DNA from: Amphibalanus amphitrite
Lineage: Eukaryota > Arthropoda > Thecostraca > Balanomorpha > Balanidae
Assembly: GCF_019059575.1 (NCBI RefSeq)
Contig: NW_024881672.1
Span: 372,001 to 436,000, forward strand
Direction: 5' to 3'
Length of the DNA: 64,000 nt
Part shown: one piece after another, positions 21,601-28,613 of the stretch
How positions within the stretch are numbered: position 1 is the stretch's first letter
How the letters are laid out: each line of letters opens with the position of its first letter
Made by a program: the position numbers and the translations under genes
Notes under the pieces: model-generated
What the model saw: the letters and a program-made list of their open reading frames with translations, nothing else
What the model was told of the DNA's origin: nothing
Database searches by the model: none

Positions 21601-23898
21601 ACCACCGGCAGCAGGCTGATCAGTGGTTGGACCTGACGGGGTGGGGGGGAGGTCATAGGTCAGGGCCACCACCGGCAGCAGGCTGATCAGTGGCTGGACC
21701 TGAGGTGGGGAGGGGGGGAGGTCAGGGGCACCACCGGCAGCAGGCTGATCAGTGGTTGGACCTGACGGGGTGGGGGGGAGGTCATAGGTCAGGGCCACCA
21801 CCGGCAGCAGGCTGATCAGTGGCTGGACCTGAGGTGGGGAGGGGGGGAGGTCAGGGCCACCACCGGCAGCAGGCTGATCAGTGGCTGGACCTGGGGTGGG
21901 GAGGGGGGGGGAGGTCAGGGGCCACCACCGGCAGCAGGCTGATCAGTGGCTGGACCTGAGGTGGGGAGGGGGGGGGGGGAGGTCAGGGGCCACCACCGGC
22001 AGCAGGCTGATCAGTGGCTGGACCTGAGGTGGGGAGGGGGGGGGGGGAGGTCAGGGGCACCACCGGCAGCAGGCTGATCAGTGGTTGGACCTGACGGGGT
22101 GGGGTCATAGGTCAGGGGCACCACCGGCAGCAGGCTGATCAGCGGCTGCACCTGAGGTGTAGGGGGGGGAGGTCATAGGTCAGGGCCACCACCGGCAGCA
22201 GGCTGATCAGTGGCTGGACCTGGGGGGGGGGGGATTGTAAGAGGTCAGGGGCACCACCAGCAGCAGTCTGGTCAGCGGCTGGACCTGGGGGGAAGGGGGG
22301 GGGGGACGGCCGGAGGGCGGTCGAGGATACATCAGTCCTCAGGCAGCAGGCTAATCAGCGGATGCACCTGTGTGGGATAGTGGGCGGAGGCCAGTGGCGT
22401 GGCAGCACCTAAGAAAGACGAACTGAATAAGAGGTGGTCCTAGGTGACACCTGGGAGGGGAAAGGGTAGTCTAATAATAAATACATCAAATACATAATAA
22501 TATAGCCAACCAATGACCATTAATGGTGCTTAACCCGCGCCCCGCTGGGGGGGGGGGGCAGAATCTGCCCCCCTCCCGTTTTTCGCCAATAACTTCGAAA
22601 CGCGTTACGCCAGCGACGTCAAACTTTCAGTACCTTATCACACATCAATTTGACACGTTTCCTGAAAATTTGAGCGAAATCCGTCGGAAAATTTTTGAGA
22701 AATTGACGTTTTAGTGACGTCATGTTCGCCATTTTCGCCTAAAAAACGGCAAAATTTCAAACGCCGCTAACATCTTCATTTTTAAAGGAATCAAGACGTA
22801 ACAAAAAAGGTTATACGTGATTCTACTTTGTCTATCAAATGGCTATCTCGGTTTTTGAAAATTTTGGATTTTGGCCAAAATCTTTTCAAAAAACTGACTT
22901 TTTTGGAAAAATAATTATAAAATCCAAAATTTTGAGTGTATCGAAAAAACCGGAATATATGTCAGAGAAGTGGTCTATGTGCACCTACATACCAATTTTT
23001 AGAAGAATCGGTTCAAAAATGTGGGAGTTATTCAAAATTTTATGACGTCACGACACACAAAAATTTTGAAAAATGATTTTTTTGGAAGTTCTAGACCTTG
23101 TACGGAAACAAAAATAGCACCATTCGATTCGCCGTGAAAAACTGCATCAGATAGACACCTTTTTAGGCCTTAACAACCAACTTCAAAATTTGACCTCACT
23201 TGACCTGACCTTGACCTGATCTCGACCTGAAATTCATCCAGAGGTGGTCCATATCACTTATTGAGTGTGCCTATTGAATTCTATGAGTAAAATGACCCAT
23301 AAAACATGTGTCGCACATGCCCTTTTCTATATTTTGTTTTTGGTGACCTGGCATGACCTGACCTGACCTTGACCTTGACCTTTGAATGACATTGTATGCA
23401 ACGAATATTGTCTTGGTAGGCTAAGAACACGTTTTGGGCAATCAGTCTCGGTCCATTCTTCGGCAACTACGGTGCAAGGCCGATACTGTAGAAACTTGCA
23501 TTTTGTACCCTTGACCTGACCTTGACCTGACCTCTGACCTACTTAGGCAAAAAAATTTGGGCTCTTAAGATCCACCTTGTTCAGAGCTTTCGATTGCCGT
23601 TTTCCCCGTCTTTCTACGACCATCGGTTCGGAAGTTAGACAGGGGGGGCAGAATCTGCCCCCCCCCCCCCCCCCAGCAGGGCGCGTATGGCTGAATAGCC
23701 CAGCGGGGCGCGGGTTAACTATCATGAAAGTCGTCACCTGACAGGAAAAATCCTAACAATTAAATATATGTATTAGGTATCAAAAATTATGAGGCTTACC
23801 TTCTCAATTTTGGCGTCCTTCTGAGCAGCCAGTGCACGCGCCAGATGCTGGGTTGCTTTGGCAAAGAAGTTTCTCTCCCCTTCCATTGTGCCTGACAT
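455..23898 (-). CDS. PI4KA: PI4KA, phosphatidylinositol 4-kinase III alpha (27 exons seen, 3' end off window)
   Basis: The enzyme phosphorylates phosphatidylinositol at the 4 position and makes plasma-membrane PI4P, in a complex with TTC7, FAM126 and EFR3 (known of the family). Twenty-seven exons on the minus strand keep one reading frame, 4621 nt or about 1540 residues; the human protein has about 2100. Exon ends are listed in the exon entries. Recognisable blocks include SLARALAAQ-like helix at residues 18-26, [13 protein letters not shown] near 425, [12 protein letters not shown]-like near 720, [14 protein letters not shown] at 746, [13 protein letters not shown]-like near 778, and [16 protein letters not shown] near 1515. 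This is the alpha-solenoid and dimerisation part. The PIK helical and catalytic domains should lie left of position 1. Introns not listed separately are about 65-700 bp and I see nothing else in them. Every donor is GT and every acceptor AG. No frameshift or internal stop was met, so the gene looks functional. Confidence 0.95.
979..1199 (-). CDS. PI4KA: PI4KA exon 26 (residues 1404-1477)
   Basis: [20 protein letters not shown] and [10 protein letters not shown] match human [20 protein letters not shown] and MKRRTLLLSLL. The acceptor GAGCAG at 1201-1200 is the first AG after a long AG-free pyrimidine-rich stretch and gives the right phase. Donor CTG|GTAAGT. Confidence 0.9.
1448..1635 (-). CDS. 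PI4KA: PI4KA exon 25 (residues 1341-1404)
   Basis: [14 protein letters not shown] and [20 protein letters not shown] match human LREKIYSTAFDYFS and [20 protein letters not shown]. Acceptor CGGCAG, donor GGGAG|GTGAGT. Confidence 0.95.
1919..2120 (+). repeat. Hairpin plus retroposon-like tail in PI4KA intron 24
   Basis: Two perfect 16-bp arms (CGGCACCGCTGCTCCC and its complement) separated by GA form a hairpin at 1919-1952. They are followed by 150 bp of GC-rich sequence ending in an A-rich tail (AACAAAACAAACAAAAAG) at 2103-2120. The A-rich end suggests a 3' fragment of a retroposon, but no family was recognised. Confidence 0.35.
2320..2519 (-). CDS. PI4KA: PI4KA exon 24 (residues 1275-1341)
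   Basis: [20 protein letters not shown] and [19 protein letters not shown] match human [20 protein letters not shown] and MNRHVAAIGPRFKLLTLGL. Donor CCAAA|GTGAGT. Confidence 0.95.
2953..3081 (-). CDS. PI4KA: PI4KA exon 23 (residues 1232-1274)
   Basis: [20 protein letters not shown] then [10 protein letters not shown] correspond to human EQKFGLFSAEIKEADPL and VTPHYIWID. Acceptor TTTCAG, donor GTGCAG|GTGAGT, phase 0. Confidence 0.93.
3289..3446 (-). CDS. PI4KA: PI4KA exon 22 (residues 1179-1231)
   Basis: [20 protein letters not shown] and [20 protein letters not shown] match human [20 protein letters not shown] and [20 protein letters not shown]. Acceptor TGTCAG, donor TGGCAG|GTCAGT. Confidence 0.95.
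3746..3971 (-). CDS. PI4KA: PI4KA exon 21 (residues 1104-1178)
   Basis: [20 protein letters not shown] matches human [21 protein letters not shown], and [10 protein letters not shown] matches LTAMLISS. Acceptor CGGCAG, donor TACGG|GTGAGG. Confidence 0.92.
4275..4469 (-). CDS. PI4KA: PI4KA exon 20 (residues 1039-1103)
   Basis: [20 protein letters not shown] and [16 protein letters not shown] match human [20 protein letters not shown] and HTGLAMATESILHFAG. Donor TGGCG|GTCAGT. Confidence 0.95.
4715..4880 (-). CDS. PI4KA: PI4KA exon 19 (residues 983-1038)
   Basis: [20 protein letters not shown] matches human [20 protein letters not shown]; it ends LQDTTEARE at phase 0. Acceptor CGGCAG, donor GAGAG|GTACGC. 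Confidence 0.95.
5206..5379 (-). CDS. PI4KA: PI4KA exon 18 (residues 925-983)
   Basis: [20 protein letters not shown] and [12 protein letters not shown] match human [20 protein letters not shown] and RVADKYLSGLVD. Acceptor CCTGCAG, donor GATAG|GTGAGG. Confidence 0.95.
5717..5818 (-). CDS. PI4KA: PI4KA exon 17 (residues 891-925)
   Basis: [20 protein letters not shown] matches human [20 protein letters not shown]. Acceptor TTCACAG, donor AACAG|GTGGGC. Confidence 0.93.
6124..6257 (-). CDS. PI4KA: PI4KA exon 16 (residues 847-891)
   Basis: [20 protein letters not shown] and [15 protein letters not shown] match human ELSELRSTIINLLDPPPEV and MSTYLLSVYRLEYMR. Acceptor ATGCAG, donor CTGCG|GTGAGG. 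Confidence 0.95.
6668..6810 (-). CDS. PI4KA: PI4KA exon 15 (residues 799-846)
   Basis: [19 protein letters not shown] matches human WPEEWYEGVCEIATKSPLL. Acceptor CCTCAG, donor CATTG|GTGAGA, phase 0. Confidence 0.95.
7738..8091 (-). mobile_element. tRNA-derived SINE, copy 1
   Basis: About 354 bp in the same orientation as PI4KA. The head carries an A box (TAGCTCAGTTGATAGAGCG) and a B box (GGGTTCGAAGC). A ~250-bp tRNA-unrelated body follows, ending GGTTCGGACTAAAT and an A tail (Ts at 7738-7752 on the plus strand). A second copy at 29907-30263 defines the ends. The head starts only ~36 bp downstream of the exon-14 donor. Confidence 0.85.
8128..8287 (-). CDS. PI4KA: PI4KA exon 14 (residues 746-799)
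   Basis: [20 protein letters not shown] and [19 protein letters not shown] are almost identical to human. Donor CTCGC|GTAGGT is chosen by frame: it joins to [10 protein letters not shown] in exon 15. A sense-oriented SINE begins only ~36 bp into the following intron. Confidence 0.95.
8288..11398. other. PI4KA intron 13 (3.1 kb)
   Basis: Holds a 50-bp minisatellite at 10251-10570 and otherwise AT-rich sequence. Short open frames at 8939-9202 and 9385-9594 (plus strand) have no recognisable domain. Confidence 0.6.
10251..10570. repeat. Minisatellite, 50-bp unit, about 5-6 copies
   Basis: AGTGTTCAGGAGTAACTACA recurs at 10301, 10351, 10401, 10451 and 10501, exactly 50 bp apart, with a diverged copy at 10551 and a partial one before 10301. 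The units differ by a few bases. Confidence 0.9.
11399..11558 (-). CDS. PI4KA: PI4KA exon 13 (residues 692-745)
   Basis: [13 protein letters not shown] and [19 protein letters not shown] match human VINALANIAANIQ and [19 protein letters not shown]. Acceptor CCGACAG, donor AGAAG|GTTGGT, phase 0. Confidence 0.95.
12118..12125 (+). promoter_or_regulatory. TATA-like box of CBM2-like gene 1
   Basis: CATAAAAC lies 58 bp upstream of the ATG in an otherwise GC-rich stretch, a spacing that allows a short 5' UTR. Confidence 0.5.
12183..12599 (+). CDS. Small secreted CBM2-like protein, gene 1 (138 aa)
   Basis: Intronless, antisense to PI4KA and inside its intron 12. Residues 1-20 are a signal peptide (hydrophobic, Ala-rich core). 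The rest is one domain with the pattern of a family 2 carbohydrate-binding module: Cys35 and Cys135 placed to form the disulfide that closes the module, and Trp43, Trp62, Trp78 and Trp97 spread as in cellulose-binding CBM2 domains ([28 protein letters not shown]). There is no catalytic domain, so it would be a free-standing sugar-binding protein, perhaps for cellulose or chitin; the ligand is inference. Trp-Trp spacings of 19, 16 and 19 are identical to gene 2, so the two are paralogues. Codon use is very GC-rich. ATG 12183 is chosen because it starts the signal peptide. Confidence 0.7.
   Translation: MQVAQFSLLVAAAALAAAGADECGSPADTLCVRSCAYEELAVWDHGFSGDLHIHFETEVDTWNVDVAFDHELQTFNQWAYPASTSDHRVFSLSNNPWDGHHNANTTLTISFNAHYADNMATPMVYSVKLDGQEKCVVP
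12933..12938 (+). promoter_or_regulatory. Polyadenylation signal of CBM2-like gene 1
   Basis: AATAAA 334 bp after the stop codon, in AT-rich sequence. It is the first canonical signal downstream of the gene. Confidence 0.6.
14345..14352 (+). promoter_or_regulatory. TATA-like box of CBM2-like gene 2
   Basis: TACATAAA lies 90 bp upstream of the ATG, with GC-rich sequence on both sides. The layout resembles that of gene 1. Confidence 0.45.
14442..14867 (+). CDS. Small secreted CBM2-like protein, gene 2 (141 aa)
   Basis: Intronless paralogue of gene 1, 1.8 kb downstream and in the same direction. ATG 14442 opens a clear signal peptide ([19 protein letters not shown]). The CBM2-like domain begins at Cys40 and ends at the last residue, Cys141. 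Trp49, Trp68, Trp84 and Trp103 have the same spacing as in gene 1, and Trp103 to Cys141 is 38 residues, as Trp97 to Cys135 is in gene 1. A potential N-glycosylation site (NLT) is at 58-60 and another (NAT) at 69-71. An ~19-residue Arg-rich linker lies between the signal peptide and Cys40; it is absent from gene 1. No AATAAA was seen within 400 bp after the stop. Confidence 0.7.
   Translation: MLRLSVSCLLLLVAVTASGALSRARLGALSGDRPAALSACKAMDVVQTWELGYSMNVNLTFPVDTQTWNATLEFDVELANLEMWSDQLETTDNRVYTVHNTMWDGGHRAGDVVTLFFVVDFRSRYDPAQLTSVKLLGNELC
16265..16374 (-). CDS. PI4KA: PI4KA exon 12 (residues 656-692)
   Basis: [20 protein letters not shown] and [10 protein letters not shown] match human YIYQEVWNLFQQISVKASS and TKDYKDHGYR. 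Donor TACAG|GTGAGA opens the 4.7-kb intron 12 that contains two antisense genes. Confidence 0.93.
16683..16881 (-). CDS. PI4KA: PI4KA exon 11 (residues 589-655)
   Basis: [15 protein letters not shown] and [15 protein letters not shown] match human RALGHIAVALRDTP and SPLDVLIIDQLGCLV. The donor chosen is GTGAG|GTGAGG because it alone keeps phase 0 into exon 12; an upstream GT at 16690 would break the frame. Confidence 0.95.
17230..17422 (-). CDS. PI4KA: PI4KA exon 10 (residues 525-589)
   Basis: [19 protein letters not shown] and [10 protein letters not shown] match human YEQLRDIAIDNICRCLKAG and FLASLSNRLY. Acceptor TTCCAG; donor CGCCAA|GTGAGG with A at the last exon base. Confidence 0.95.
17725..17881 (-). 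CDS. PI4KA: PI4KA exon 9 (residues 473-524)
   Basis: [20 protein letters not shown] then [14 protein letters not shown] match human GLGRLCERFP and RDFLVIPSPVLVKL. Acceptor CTCCAG, donor GACAG|GTAAGG. Confidence 0.95.
18191..18291 (-). CDS. PI4KA: PI4KA exon 8 (residues 439-472)
   Basis: [13 protein letters not shown] then [12 protein letters not shown] match human GAENLCIKLSEKL and IAHLPLLICCLQ. Acceptor TTCCAG, donor CTACAG|GTGGGA, phase 0. Confidence 0.93.
18626..18835 (-). CDS. PI4KA: PI4KA exon 7 (residues 369-438)
   Basis: Ends [20 protein letters not shown], nearly identical to human [20 protein letters not shown]. Acceptor CCACAG, donor GGCTG|GTGAGT. Confidence 0.95.
18924..18948. 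repeat. (TA)n microsatellite
   Basis: About 12 TA units in PI4KA intron 6. Confidence 0.9.
19492..19669 (-). CDS. PI4KA: PI4KA exon 6 (residues 310-368)
   Basis: [19 protein letters not shown] corresponds to human ELLNLVKKIVEEAVLKSLD. Acceptor CCCCAG, donor GACCG|GTGAGC. Confidence 0.9.
19810..19969 (-). CDS. PI4KA: PI4KA exon 5 (residues 256-309)
   Basis: [20 protein letters not shown] aligns loosely with the human segment leading to PEYYFSTISSSFSVSP. The exon ends [12 protein letters not shown] at phase 0, donor GAG|GTAAAT. Confidence 0.88.
20024..20132. repeat. (TGAA)n-rich tetranucleotide repeat
   Basis: Interrupted ATGA/ATGG repeats in PI4KA intron 4, between the donor of exon 4 and the acceptor of exon 5. 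Confidence 0.85.
20355..20628 (-). CDS. PI4KA: PI4KA exon 4 (residues 165-256)
   Basis: Begins [20 protein letters not shown] (human YLCKYAIPCLIGISRAFGR) and ends with a low-complexity Pro/Ala stretch followed by [12 protein letters not shown] (human RRSFNDFRSILP). Acceptor TTCCAG, donor GTCAG|GTGAGG. Confidence 0.92.
20906..21085 (-). CDS. PI4KA: PI4KA exon 3 (residues 105-164)
   Basis: [20 protein letters not shown] matches human AESFSFCLVTLLSDVAYRD. Acceptor CATAG, donor AAAAG|GTGGGA. The split Arg codon with exon 2 is consistent. Confidence 0.9.
21351..21564 (-). CDS. PI4KA: PI4KA exon 2 (residues 34-104)
   Basis: Starts [11 protein letters not shown] and holds [19 protein letters not shown], matching human DAVIALGIFLIESDLQHKD. 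The acceptor CCTCAG and the first ~35 bp of this exon are copied about a dozen times upstream (see minisatellite). The donor is GATC|GTAAGT. Confidence 0.9.
21565..22370. repeat. Minisatellite derived from the PI4KA exon 2 acceptor
   Basis: About 12 tandem units of 55-75 bp directly upstream of exon 2. On the minus strand each unit is a C-rich pyrimidine tract, then CCACCTCAG, then a copy of the first ~35 bp of exon 2 (GTCCAGCCACTGATCAGCC and on). Core copies (GGCTGATCAG on the plus strand) start near 21616, 21680, 21742, 21807, 21871, 21937, 22006, 22072, 22135 and 22200, with two diverged copies at ~22262 and ~22349. Length differences are mainly in the G/C runs. Confidence 0.9.
22534..23714. 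mobile_element. piggyBac-like MITE 1 (1181 bp) in PI4KA intron 1
   Basis: Flanked by TTAA at 22530-22533 and 23715-23718, with 16-bp perfect terminal inverted repeats CCCGCGCCCCGCTGGG. TTAA duplication and CCC ends are typical of piggyBac. Just inside each end lies a G-run palindrome built on GCAGAATCTGC. The right TIR is preceded by a second partial TIR copy. The interior is AT-rich with repeated TTGACCTGACC motifs and no transposase, so it is non-autonomous. Confidence 0.7.
23800..23898 (-). CDS. PI4KA: PI4KA exon 1 (residues 1-33, start codon)
   Basis: ATG at 23898-23896 opens [20 protein letters not shown]; a second in-frame Met lies four codons on. It aligns with the FYFNTVLSLARSLAVQ region at the human N-terminus. 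The donor is AAG|GTAAGC, phase 0. A pyrimidine tract plus CAG ends at 23920, so this is probably the second transcript exon. The frame is open up to 23967, so a longer N-terminus is possible. Confidence 0.8.
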
Positions 23899-24422
23899 GT
23901 TGCACACAATGGCTATATCCTGCAAAAACAATACATGGGCATCTGCTGAGAGTAAATCATGATGCATAACTTCAAGCTATTATGACTAGACATCTTAATT
24001 TAAGGTAGTTTTTCGGCAACTTACCAGTCGTTTATTGTTGCAGAAACGAAAACAACAAATGACTTGATTCCATCATTAACTTTTCAACCTCTGGTAGGGG
24101 AAGGTGGGGTAAGACGGACCAGCTAAGGTTTGAGGCCGCATATCTTGCTACACTGCTCTCGTAATTCATATTATTTATAGTCTTTGGAATGCTCAATCCT
24201 TCCTCTGTTAATATGTGTAAAGACTTAATTTCAACTTAAAGACATCTAGGTGGTGGATGCTCTTAAAGAGGGACATGTCAAAAACTCAGACAAGAAAAAA
24301 CGTGGGGTAAGACGGACCACCCAGCAGTGCCTGCTATCCGTTCATGTGTGTTACATTTCTGCTCTGTACTCTTGTAAGAAAAAGTAACCAGAATGGTAAA
24401 ATAACAAAATGAGCCTTTATTA

Positions 24423-25451
24423 GGGGAGAGCGGGGCCAGTTGAACCACTTTTTATATATTGACATGCACAGCGAGATCTAGTTGTTATATCGAAAAATGC
24501 ACAATACCATGAAAAAAATATGCTCTTTTGGCTTTATTTTAAGATATGTAAAATTATGTTTCAAACATATTTTGCTGCCAAACGCATGCTTATAAAACAG
24601 CTCTACGCCCGTTTCAAATAACCCCGATGCGAGGGTCAACTGAACCAGCCCATGGGGTCAATTGCACCTATCCTTAACAATGGGATGTTTTCCTCTTTAA
24701 GGCCACTTTCTTAAGGAGATATTTTGTCCGGTTTACTTTTCCAAATGATACATTCAATAGGTCGTTGGAAAGCTAAAAGTGCAAAGTTCCTCATAATAGG
24801 TGACATAAAGTACATAGACTATGGTAAAATGGGCGGATGAGGAAAATGAGAAATATCTTAGGCTATAGTGTGCTTTCAAGCAAAAGGCTGGAGAAAAAGG
24901 GGTCAAAAATTGAGCTCTATTAAACAACTATTTCAGTTTAAAAGCTCATTTCGAAGGTGGACTATTTCCTTTAATGTTTACAGCCCCTGAACAATAACCA
25001 TTGCAAAGGTCACCGGGGTCCATTGAAACGGATTGTGGCCCTGTTTCAACTGACCCTCAGAGAAGCGTTTCAATTGACCCCGTCCGCTCCCGCCATCTCG
25101 CACGCGCCGTAAAGCACATGTCAAACGAGCTGGAGGGACGGCATCATGCTGAATGAAGGGCCAAATAAGGTGTTATTCCGGAGCCAGGAGTTCTTCTTTC
25201 AGCAAACAAAGGTAATGAGATATCACAAAATATTCATAAAAACGATTTCTCCCAAACGCCCCTCAAAAACACAAAAACAAGTGTCAAATCAAAATTACCT
25301 TCCGTTTCCCGCCCAAACGCCGTTGACAAAGGAAGTGGTCGAGCGCGGATGCGCAGTGGTGTCGGCAATGCCATATGTTGCAATTTGCATACTGTTGAAA
25401 ATAAAGCCATGTTTCATCTGACCCCGTGTTTCAACTGGCCCCGCTCTCCCC
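24423..25451 (+). mobile_element. Element D, copy 1 (1029 bp), inserted in element C
   Basis: TA duplications lie at 24421-24422 and 25452-25453. TIRs are GGGGAGAGCGGGGCCAGTTG. The motif GGGTCAATTGAAAC or its close variants recurs at least eight times, in both orientations. A second, inverted copy is at 30427-39134. Its only longer open frame (25146-25421) shows no known domain, so it is probably non-autonomous. Confidence 0.8.
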
Positions 25452-25995
25452 TATTTACTCATGTGTGATGGAAGTGCAGCTAAAAGCTGGGAACATGTGT
25501 GTTGATTGTCGTTTGGCATGAATGCATGCTAATTGAGCACTTGCATGCATGGCTCACATGCAACAAAGACTCCTTCCTGAAAAATTAGCTTACTTTAACT
25601 TGTGTCAATGTTTTGGAAAAGAACTTTCCATATGCAGGGTACAATGGACCACCACAGGGTAAGATGGACCACAGTGGTCCGTCTTGCCCCAAATCTAAAT
25701 TCTGTCATTATCATGACGTAGGTGTATGTCAAATAGCCCAACATTGCAAAACCTTGCCTTTCCTAAAGTGTGACTATAACTAAGTTTATAACTTTGTTCT
25801 TCACAGTTAAGTGCAAAATAGAAACTAATCATGCAAGAAAGGCGCCGTAATTGAATCACCCGTAGACCTCTTATATTAGATTGGTTTGACGAAAAACAAC
25901 ATTTTTCTCAATAACTCAAAAGCTATGCATCCTAGCAGCATGAGCTCAAGGTGGCCATTGTTACGAAGGAAAACAAACATAGTGAGTGCATAAAG

Positions 25996-27683
25996 GGCCC
26001 TGTTTCACCGGTGATAGCAGCACGCTACTATCAAATTGCGCGAGCTGACGTAATGTGATGAGGTCACACTAATGACGTTTCGTGTAATCCGTGAGCTGCG
26101 TTTGGAACAGAAATGCTGTCTCGTTGAATTGCGTTTGATACATTTGTTGGTATTATGATAGCAGGCGTCTCACGTGCTGCCACCGGTTTGGGAAAAGTCG
26201 CTAGATTCGTCAGGTCTAGAGATATTTCTACCAGGTCGCTATATAGGGTTATCACATAGCGGTGATTTCAAAAACGGAGTCAGTTTTTTCTGAGCTGGCG
26301 GGGGGGGGGGCGTTTGGGAGGGGGATTGCCCCCCTTGCCGATAGCTCGGGAACGGCTGATCGGAGCCAGGCTTGCAAGGCGGCGTTGGAAAGCGGTCGAG
26401 TAGACAAGCCTAATTAGTAATGCAAACTATCATCGGGATACTGGGGGGGGCGTAGGGGGGGGGGGATTGCCCCCCTTGCCGATAGCTCGGGAACGGCTGA
26501 TCGGAGCCAGGCTTGAAAGGCGGCGTTGGAAAGCGGTCGAGTAGACAAGCCTAATTAGTAACGCAAACTATCATCGGGATACTGGGGGGGCGTAGGGGGG
26601 ATTGCCCCCCTTGCCGATAGCTCGGGAACGGCTGATCGGAGCCAGGCTTGCAAGGCGGCGTTGGAAAGCGGTCGAGTAGACAAGCCTAATTACTTAATTA
26701 GTAATGCATACTATCATCGGGATACTGGGGGGGGGGGGGGGGGGCGTGTGTGTGTGTGGGGGGGGGGGGTGTTGCCCTTGACCGATAGCTCGGGAACGGC
26801 TGATCGGGGCCAGGCTTGCAAGGCGGTGTTGGAAAGCGTTCGAGTAGACAAGTCACTATCATCGGGATACTAGGGGGGGGGGGTGCGTTTGGGGGGGATT
26901 GCCCCCCTGACCGATAGCTCGGGAACGGCTGATCGGAGCCAGGCTTGCAAGTCCCCCCCCCCCCCCCCGTATCCCGATGATAGTTTGCATTACTAATTAG
27001 GCTTGTCTACTCGACCGCTTTCCAACGCCGCCTTTCAAGCCTGGCTCCGATCAGCCGTTCCCGAGCTATCGGCAAGGGGGGCAATCCCCCCCCCTACGCC
27101 CCCCCAGTATCCCGATGATAGTTTGCATTACTAATTAGGCTTGTCTACTCGACCGCTTTCCAACGCCGCCTTGCAAGCCTGGCTCCGATCAGCCGTTCCC
27201 GAGCTATCGGCAAGGGGGGCAATCCCCCCTACGCCCCCCCCCCCAGTATCCCGATGATAGTTTGCATTACTAATTAGGCTTGTCTACTCGACCGCTTTCC
27301 AACGCCGCCTTGCAAGCCTGGCTCCGATCAGCCGTTCCCGAGCTATCGGCAAGGGGGGCAACCCCCCAAACTCCCCCCCCCGCCAGCTCAGAAAAAAACT
27401 GACTCCGTTTTTGAAATCACCGCTGTGATTACCCTATATAGCGGCTTGGTGGGAATATCTCTAGACCTGACGAATCTAGCGACTTTTCCCAAACCGGTGG
27501 CAGCATGTGAGACGCCTGCTATAACAATACCCATTTGTTTGATCGCACGGCCGTGAAGATGTTAGCAGCAATATTTGATGACATCACACAGATTGACGGC
27601 GTCATGGCTTGTTGATGTTTCCATGGAAACCCAATTTGACACGTGTGATAGCAGCGTGCTGCTATCGCCGCTGAAACAGGGCC
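25996..27683. mobile_element. Foldback element H (1.69 kb), inserted in element C
   Basis: Nearly the whole element is one long inverted repeat. The outer arms (25996-26296 and 27379-27683) begin GGCCCTGTTTCA and match over about 300 bp. The centre is a G/C-run tandem array: five forward units of ~140 bp (core GCCGATAGCTCGGGAACGGC at 26337, 26478, 26613, ~26780 and ~26910) meet three inverted units at about 26955. AAG precedes and follows the element, a possible 3-bp duplication. No coding sequence is present. Confidence 0.7.
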
Positions 27684-27775
27684 AAGCAGTAGATACCAGC
27701 AGCGGTTCAGCCGGGAGGGCTGGTGCCTGGTGGTCCGTCTTGCCCCGCTGGGCCGTCTTACCCCACCTTCCCCTA

Positions 27776-28605
27776 CATTGTTGAATTATAACCAATTACA
27801 ACAGCATGCTGCACAAAAAAAATCCAAACTTACGCCAAATGGCATTCGTCAACGAGACGTCCTTAAACCCAAACCACAAAAAAATGCATGACTTGGTGTC
27901 TGGTGATGCTTCACAGAAATATAAGTGTCAAGCTGAAATTAAAATGTTACTTACAGCAGTATATAGGGCCTTGCTTACAGCAAGAAACAGCTAAAAAACT
28001 AGCAACCAGTTTCAGCCACTTCTTTCAAAATCGAAGATGGGAACATGGGATATGACAATGCTAAGACGTTTGTATAGCCTTGGGCTAAGATAGGCTCATG
28101 CAAGACAACTCTCAAAGAAAACAAATAAGAAAAGACCCGGTAAATCCATGAGGCAAGGCTGTCATCTGTATATCTACGAAGAAGCGATAATAAATACACA
28201 ATGAAGCAATAATCCCCGGCTTCGAAAACCACATACATGCTGTTGGTATTCGTCCTCACATTGACACCTACATTATAAGAATCATTCTCGACCAATCGAC
28301 TATATGAATGCCTAGTTGACAGCAAGTTGCTTAGCAATCAAGGTTTGGCGCAGTTGCGCCATTTTTGAAACTAACGTTTTTGAACAGCATTTCCAGAAAA
28401 AAGTACTACCAAGGCGGTTGGGAGTCACGGCCTCAAAATAATAATTGCTGACTATATACATTTTTATCTCGTAGCTCAAAGTGAATCACGTTCAAACAGA
28501 AAGTTAGACTGGTTGTGCTGGATATCAATGTAGGTGAGCTGACTGATAAGCAGTAAGTGATCATGTGAAACCATTTTATTCTTCTCAAAGAGACACCTTC
28601 CGGTG
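27776..28605. other. Unassigned sequence between element C and the small MITE
   Basis: AT-rich sequence with no recognisable gene or repeat ends. The left part may be upstream sequence of PI4KA displaced by the transposon cluster. Confidence 0.5.
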
Positions 28606-28613
28606 CGATTGAG

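Larger units (their letters stand above)
24097..27773. mobile_element. Element C, TIR transposon with TA duplication (3.68 kb with insertions)
   Basis: TA flanks both ends (24095-24096, 27774-27775). The ends are inverted copies of GGGGAAGGTGGGGTAAGACG. The motif GTGGGGTAAGACGGACC recurs inside near 24302, 25656, 25675 (inverted) and 27731 (inverted). It contains element D copy 1 and foldback element H; without them it is about 0.95 kb. No transposase is visible. The superfamily is not assigned; TA duplication fits ISL2EU-type or Tc1/mariner-type transposition. Confidence 0.7.

Noticed and set aside
21334-21801. 155-codon Pro-rich minus-strand gene
   Set aside because: It is PI4KA exon 2 joined to its upstream minisatellite, not a separate gene.
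21565-22370. CRISPR-like array
   Set aside because: Tandem units have no unique spacers and copy an exon; the genome is eukaryotic. The same holds for 10251-10570.
25146-25421. 91-codon frame in element D copy 1 (and the related 128-codon frame in copy 2)
   Set aside because: No domain. The frame differs between copies and crosses the F insertion in copy 2.
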